NCBI RefSeq assembly: GCF_009193135.1
Contig: NZ_VUKC01000016.1
Coordinates: 1 to 64,000 of the forward strand
DNA: 64,000 bases
Reading direction: 5' to 3'
DNA from: Georgenia satyanarayanai
GTDB lineage: Bacteria; Actinomycetota; Actinomycetes; Actinomycetales; Actinomycetaceae
Shown here: piece after piece, positions 60,810 through 64,000 of the stretch
Position numbering within the stretch: position 1 is the first letter of the stretch
How the letters are laid out: each line of letters begins with the position of its first letter
Made by a program: the position numbers and the translations under genes
The notes under the pieces: generated by a model
What the model saw: only the letters and a program-made list of their open reading frames with translations
Databases searched by the model: none
Told to the model about the DNA's origin: nothing

Positions 60810-60879
60810 CCCATGTCTGCGCGATGACTCCGCGGCCAGGACGCGGTCAGTAGTCACCCACCCCGACCGAGGAGGACCG

Positions 60880-61374
60880 ATGCCGACGACGACCTTCGAC
60901 CCCCGCTTCAGCGCCCCGGACGCCGACGCGCTGCCCTGGGAGCGCACGCTCGAGACGCTGCGCGACGCCGAGCTCTACTGGTTCACCTCGGTGCGCCGCG
61001 ACGGCCGGCCTCACGTCACCCCGGTGGTCGGCGTGTGGCACGGGGACGGGCTGTGCGTGGTGACCGGCGCGCAGGAGCAGAAGGCTCGCAACCTCGAGCA
61101 CACCGGGGCGGTCGCGGTGACCACGGGCCGCAACGACTGGGCGCGGGGCACCGACGTCGTCATCGAGGGCCGGGCCGCTCGCGTGCGCGAGGCGCTCACC
61201 GCCGTCGCGGAGGCCTTCCTCGCCAAGTACGGGGAGGCGTGGCGCTTCGAGGCCGACGGAGAGGGCTTCGCTTCACCCGGTGGCCCCGCGTGGGTCCTCC
61301 GCGTGCGCCCGGAACGGGTGCTCGCCTTCGCCAAGGACCCCCACGGACAGACGACCTACCGCTTCACGCCGTAG
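60880..61374 (+). CDS. Pyridoxamine 5'-phosphate oxidase-fold (FDOR/PPOX) protein
   Basis: The 164-residue split-barrel protein has LRDAELYWFTSVRRDGRPHVTPVVGVW, VVTGAQEQKARNLEHTGAVAVTTG and VVIEGRAARV, the pattern of PPOX/FDOR enzymes that bind FMN, F420 or haem. GGAGGACCG precedes ATG 60880. Cofactor and substrate are unknown. It overlaps the tail of a broken WYL-type gene on the other strand. Confidence 0.85.
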   Translation: MPTTTFDPRFSAPDADALPWERTLETLRDAELYWFTSVRRDGRPHVTPVVGVWHGDGLCVVTGAQEQKARNLEHTGAVAVTTGRNDWARGTDVVIEGRAARVREALTAVAEAFLAKYGEAWRFEADGEGFASPGGPAWVLRVRPERVLAFAKDPHGQTTYRFTP

Positions 61375-61496
61375 CGCTCCACGAGCCCGGACCCGAGGCG
61401 CGCGAGCTCTCGCCTGACGGTCTCAGGTTCGATGACCTCGACCGCGGCGCCCCAGCCGGCGAGCTGCTCGGCGGTCGAGAGGCTCAGGTGTGCCAT
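61356..61496 (-). pseudogene. 3' remnant of a WYL-type regulator gene
   Basis: The 46 codons encode the characteristic C-terminal helix of WYL regulators (LSTAEQLAGWGAAVEVIEPE, then TVRRELARLGSGLVERYG). Upstream of 61496 on the coding strand the frame no longer shows HTH or WYL sequence, so the gene is truncated, apparently where GC-poorer DNA begins. WYL regulators beside PPOX genes are common, which supports a once-complete neighbour. Confidence 0.6.
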
Positions 61497-61873
61497 CCCA
61501 CGGACTTCAACCCGTTCTACCTCGACATGCTCACCGCGGGGGGCCAGATCGCGCACGCGCTGGACTTCCCCCACGCCGATGGCCCGGGGCAATGGCTGCA
61601 GGCGCGAACAGCGGTCGCGTGTATCCAGACAAGTCGAGAACAGCCAGAAGTGCTCGATTCAAAAAGCCTGTGGCGCAGCTTCCCCTACGGCGGACCCCCA
61701 TAGGGCACACCACCGGACAGGTCTTGCGGGATCGCTACCGGGCAGGTCTGCGCGAGACGGGGCACGGGGTCACCTTTGGGGCGTGCGGCGCGAGGTTCTG
61801 TCCCGTTGACGGTTGCTCTTGCGGGACGACTCCGGACAGGATCCGAAACGTGCGATCATGCCGATGTGCTGGG
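61497..61873. other. Island boundary region without a convincing gene
   Basis: The base composition steps down between about 61550 and 61700. A plus-strand stretch at about 61495-61610 reads TDFNPFYLDMLTAGGQIAHA and further protein-like sequence without an own start signal; it may be a gene fragment. No tRNA, integrase or direct-repeat attachment site could be identified. Confidence 0.4.
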
Positions 61874-63418
61874 CTACTGCTCCTGAGTCACCTGGCCATA
61901 GTTGGGGAGCTTGTCCTTGAGGTAGGTCCGGATTCCAGCGGCCGTCGGCTGGGCGAGAGCGGTGAACTCAAAGACGTGGGCCTCTCGCCGGATCGCGCGC
62001 CTGATCGCCTCGTTGGTGTCATTCAACGCCGACGTCACGGAGCACGGCTTGAACGGGCTCACGACGAAATCCGGACGCACGCCCAGGAACCCGTCGGCCC
62101 GGGTGTTGTAGCCGGGCAGAAGTTCCTTCAGCGCGGTCTCGTAGGCCCCAGCCCGGGGCTGACCGGCGCCCCAGAACGGGGAGAGGTCCCGCGCCGAGGC
62201 AGGCCATGTGTCTACCATCGCTTGGAGGCCCGCCGTGTACTGCGCCCGCGCCGGCGGCTTCGTGCCCGGCCCCTGGAAGGTCTTCAGGGCGTTGAGGAGG
62301 CCGCTGACCGCGGCCCAGTGCTCCGCCGGCCTGGGGTCGCCACCGGCGTCGAGGAGGCTGCGGACGAAGGGCTGGCCCAGGGTCACGACCCGGAGCACCC
62401 ACTCGGACTCAAGGAGGGTGCGTTCACGGCCGTCCATCTCCGCGGGCGCCCACCCCTCCTCGAAGAGGTGCGCGGACATCCACTCGTGCTCGATCTCGGT
62501 CCGCTTGACGTCTGCGAAGCCCTGCACGCCGACGTCCGCCGCCCGGTGAGTGTTGGCGAGCGCGATGAGCGTGATGACGTTCCGCTTTGCCGGGCGACCG
62601 GTCCGGCTCCTCGACGCCTTGTCCACCGCCATGAACGAGTCGGGGAAGGTGGACTCGCCCTCCAGCGCCCGCTTGAGCTCCTCGCGGTCGTCGTTCGTCC
62701 CCTGGTCGATGCTGGACCAGTAGGTCACGGGGTTCAGCCGGTTCGTGTTGACCCGGATGATTGTCTCCTTGGTGGGGGCGTCGGGCAGCCGCAGCGGCAC
62801 GATCTCCATCAGGTGCTTCTGCTGGAGGTCGACCTGCTCCTGAAGGGCCAGGAGGAACAGGTCATCGTTGCTGAGCAGCACGAGCATCGAGCCCTTGAGG
62901 TCGCCCCTCATGTGCTCCACCAAGCGCTGGGCGGCGAGCCTGTTGAGGCCCTCACTGTCGTTCAAGGACATGAATTCGACGTCGGTCATTTCGACGAGCC
63001 CCTGGCGGAAGTAGCCGCGCTCCGCGTTGTCGGCGAGGAGGACACAGGCCCTGTCCGCCTGGCCGGCGAGGACGCGGCCAGCGTCGGCCACCCACGAGGT
63101 CTTGTTCTCGATCTCCTCCAGGACGGTCTTGGCGGTCTTCTCCTTAATGAGGTCGAGGTTGAGGCGCTTGCCATCCCGCCCGACGACGCGGTGCCACATG
63201 TTGTTCTCATCAGCGTGCGCGTTGCCGGGGCGCGAGATCTGGAAGTCTTCGACCAACTTCTTCGTCAGCAGCGTCTTTCCGGCGCCCTGCGGCCCGTAGA
63301 TCGCCAGAATGCTCGTCTCACCGCGGTTCGACAGGGGCTCCCAGCGCTGCCTAAGCTCCTCTGCGATCGGCTCCCAAGGGTCGAGGAAGACCCGGTAGCT
63401 CTGGAAGTCGCCCAACAT
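61874..63418 (-). CDS. P-loop ATPase of unknown family on a GC-poorer island
   Basis: From ATG 63418 the protein has 514 residues; starts at 63478 and 63538 are possible but lack ribosome sites. An early Walker A (AIYGPQGAGKTLLTKKL) and a hydrophobic acidic strand ACVLLADNAE suggest a single AAA/KAP-like NTPase domain. The remainder contains LVLLSNDDLFLLALQEQVDL, which resembles a Walker-B/sensor region, and an alpha-helical C-terminal half with no recognised domain. It may be part of a defence or mobile-element module; the family could not be named. Codon use is clearly less GC-biased than the rest of the window. Confidence 0.75.
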   Translation of the reverse strand: MLGDFQSYRVFLDPWEPIAEELRQRWEPLSNRGETSILAIYGPQGAGKTLLTKKLVEDFQISRPGNAHADENNMWHRVVGRDGKRLNLDLIKEKTAKTVLEEIENKTSWVADAGRVLAGQADRACVLLADNAERGYFRQGLVEMTDVEFMSLNDSEGLNRLAAQRLVEHMRGDLKGSMLVLLSNDDLFLLALQEQVDLQQKHLMEIVPLRLPDAPTKETIIRVNTNRLNPVTYWSSIDQGTNDDREELKRALEGESTFPDSFMAVDKASRSRTGRPAKRNVITLIALANTHRAADVGVQGFADVKRTEIEHEWMSAHLFEEGWAPAEMDGRERTLLESEWVLRVVTLGQPFVRSLLDAGGDPRPAEHWAAVSGLLNALKTFQGPGTKPPARAQYTAGLQAMVDTWPASARDLSPFWGAGQPRAGAYETALKELLPGYNTRADGFLGVRPDFVVSPFKPCSVTSALNDTNEAIRRAIRREAHVFEFTALAQPTAAGIRTYLKDKLPNYGQVTQEQ

Positions 63419-63671
63419 CTCGGCTCGGACTGGAAACCTGATCCCGGGATAGCTCGTAGTCACAAAGCATGTTCCCATGCACGCAGACAAACCGTGCCCA
63501 CTCGGCTCCGGAGGGGCCGCCTTGTCGCAGCCGCTCATTCACGCGCCGGGTCGCTCCGCGAGCCGATCCCGCACCTCCAGAGCGACCCAGCGACCGATCC
63601 TCCCCGGCGAGCGTCCCGGTGAGGACGCGTAGACCGATGCCCGCCGTGGACTCCAGTGTCACCCGAACCAG
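63419..63671. other. Intergenic region upstream of the ATPase gene
   Basis: Apart from alternative upstream starts of the ATPase frame at 63478 and 63538, no ORF with a recognisable product and no clear promoter could be found. Confidence 0.3.
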
Positions 63672-63713
63672 TCGGGGTGCAGCGGAAGGCTTCCCCTCGC
63701 CGCTGCACCCCGA
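63672..63713. terminator. Hairpin terminator after the small island gene
   Basis: TCGGGGTGCAGCGG (63672-63685) and CCGCTGCACCCCGA (63700-63713) are a perfect 14-bp stem with a 14-base loop, 10 bases downstream of the leftward gene at 63724. Confidence 0.8.
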
Positions 63714-63723
63714 CCTCGGACCG

Positions 63724-63990
63724 CTACTTGACGCGCAACTCGATACGAGTGCCCTCGCTGATGAGTGTCGCGTAGTCGGTCAACTCTGGATCGGAAATCG
63801 ACCCTCCGACCCGAGCCCACTCGCGCCGGAGCACCGGCTTGACCTCGGAGACGTGCCGACCCTTGTACCGGCGCAAGAGCGAGTCGAACATCTGCTGATA
63901 GTCAGAGGCGATGTCCTGGACGGCTCCCTCCGCCATCTTCTTCAGCTCCCGCTCCCACTTACCGGAGTCGAATCTGAAACCCGAGGCCAT
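63724..63990 (-). CDS. Small hypothetical protein
   Basis: The 88-residue product starts at ATG 63990 (a GTG at 63996 is possible). It is predicted to be mostly helical (KWERELKKMAEGAVQDIASD, then LLRRYKGRHVSEVKPVLRRE) and ends in a short strand (LISEGTRIELRVK). Charge-rich, no membrane segment or signal peptide. Resembles small proteins of mobile elements in size and composition only. It is followed by a strong terminator, so it is not co-transcribed with the ATPase gene by default. Confidence 0.65.
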   Translation of the reverse strand: MASGFRFDSGKWERELKKMAEGAVQDIASDYQQMFDSLLRRYKGRHVSEVKPVLRREWARVGGSISDPELTDYATLISEGTRIELRVK

Positions 63991-64000
63991 GGTCACACCC

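Noticed and set aside
61400-61873. tRNA gene or attachment site at the island edge
   Set aside because: No cloverleaf, TTCGA-type T-loop in proper context, or duplicated end sequence could be found.

Overview
The window is very GC-rich DNA with dense, often overlapping genes, many GTG starts, and actinobacterial hallmark families: a SARP/MalT-type regulator, an NADase-type glycan-binding domain protein, a VKOR-family oxidoreductase, WYL and HTH_42 proteins, a LARTG sorting signal, and several apparently leaderless genes. It most resembles a chromosome segment of the Actinomycetia, probably Micrococcales. The natural OleB-OleC fusion fits that group. No rRNA, tRNA, complete insertion sequence or CRISPR array was seen.

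Layout. 1-5.6 kb: the end of a membrane zinc-ribbon protein, a large STAND/SARP regulator, purine nucleoside phosphorylase and a DUF4282 protein. 5.6-10.4 kb: a long-chain olefin operon oleA-oleBC-oleD. 10.4-11.5 kb: a GC-poorer pocket holding one unrecognised gene. 11.7-23.6 kb: ordinary accessory and housekeeping genes (aldo/keto reductase, HAD phosphatase, MarR-linked ABC exporter, GntR regulator, PadR pair, glutathionyl-hydroquinone-reductase-like enzyme, amidohydrolase). 23.7-29.4 kb: a complete Mrp Na+/H+ antiporter operon (A/B fused, C, D, E, F, G).

29.6-48.4 kb is the centrepiece, an apparent D-glucuronate catabolic regulon. It has a TRAP transporter with two binding proteins; larB and larE for the nickel-pincer cofactor; a LacI regulator; 6-phosphogluconate dehydrogenase; a wall-anchored GH3 enzyme; a tatA-tatC-tatB set; a LarA-family protein; uxaC; a fructuronate-reductase-type dehydrogenase; and a GntK-type FGGY kinase. 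Mannonate dehydratase and the KDG enzymes are absent. Mannonate and gluconate are C2 epimers, and the LarA homologue keeps the lysine and histidines of the Ni-pincer active site. The simplest reading is glucuronate > fructuronate > mannonate > gluconate (LarA-type 2-epimerase) > 6-phosphogluconate > ribulose-5-phosphate. A GGCAAC motif, mostly repeated at 10-bp spacing, precedes five transcription units of this region and ties them together.

48.4-61.4 kb: a GCS2-family ligase, a metallophosphoesterase-VKOR-DtxR operon, a MarR regulator, a HIT protein, a SWIM/SNF2 helicase, a DrrAB-type ABC transporter divergent from a WYL regulator, a structured leader with a 57-codon ORF, and a PPOX-fold protein. 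61.4-64.0 kb: a truncated WYL-type gene marks the edge of a GC-poorer island carrying an unrecognised P-loop ATPase and a small protein.

Three intergenic hairpins with CGCAATTGGT-like arms (4.1, 13.4 and 48.4 kb) form a small family of repeated terminator-like elements.
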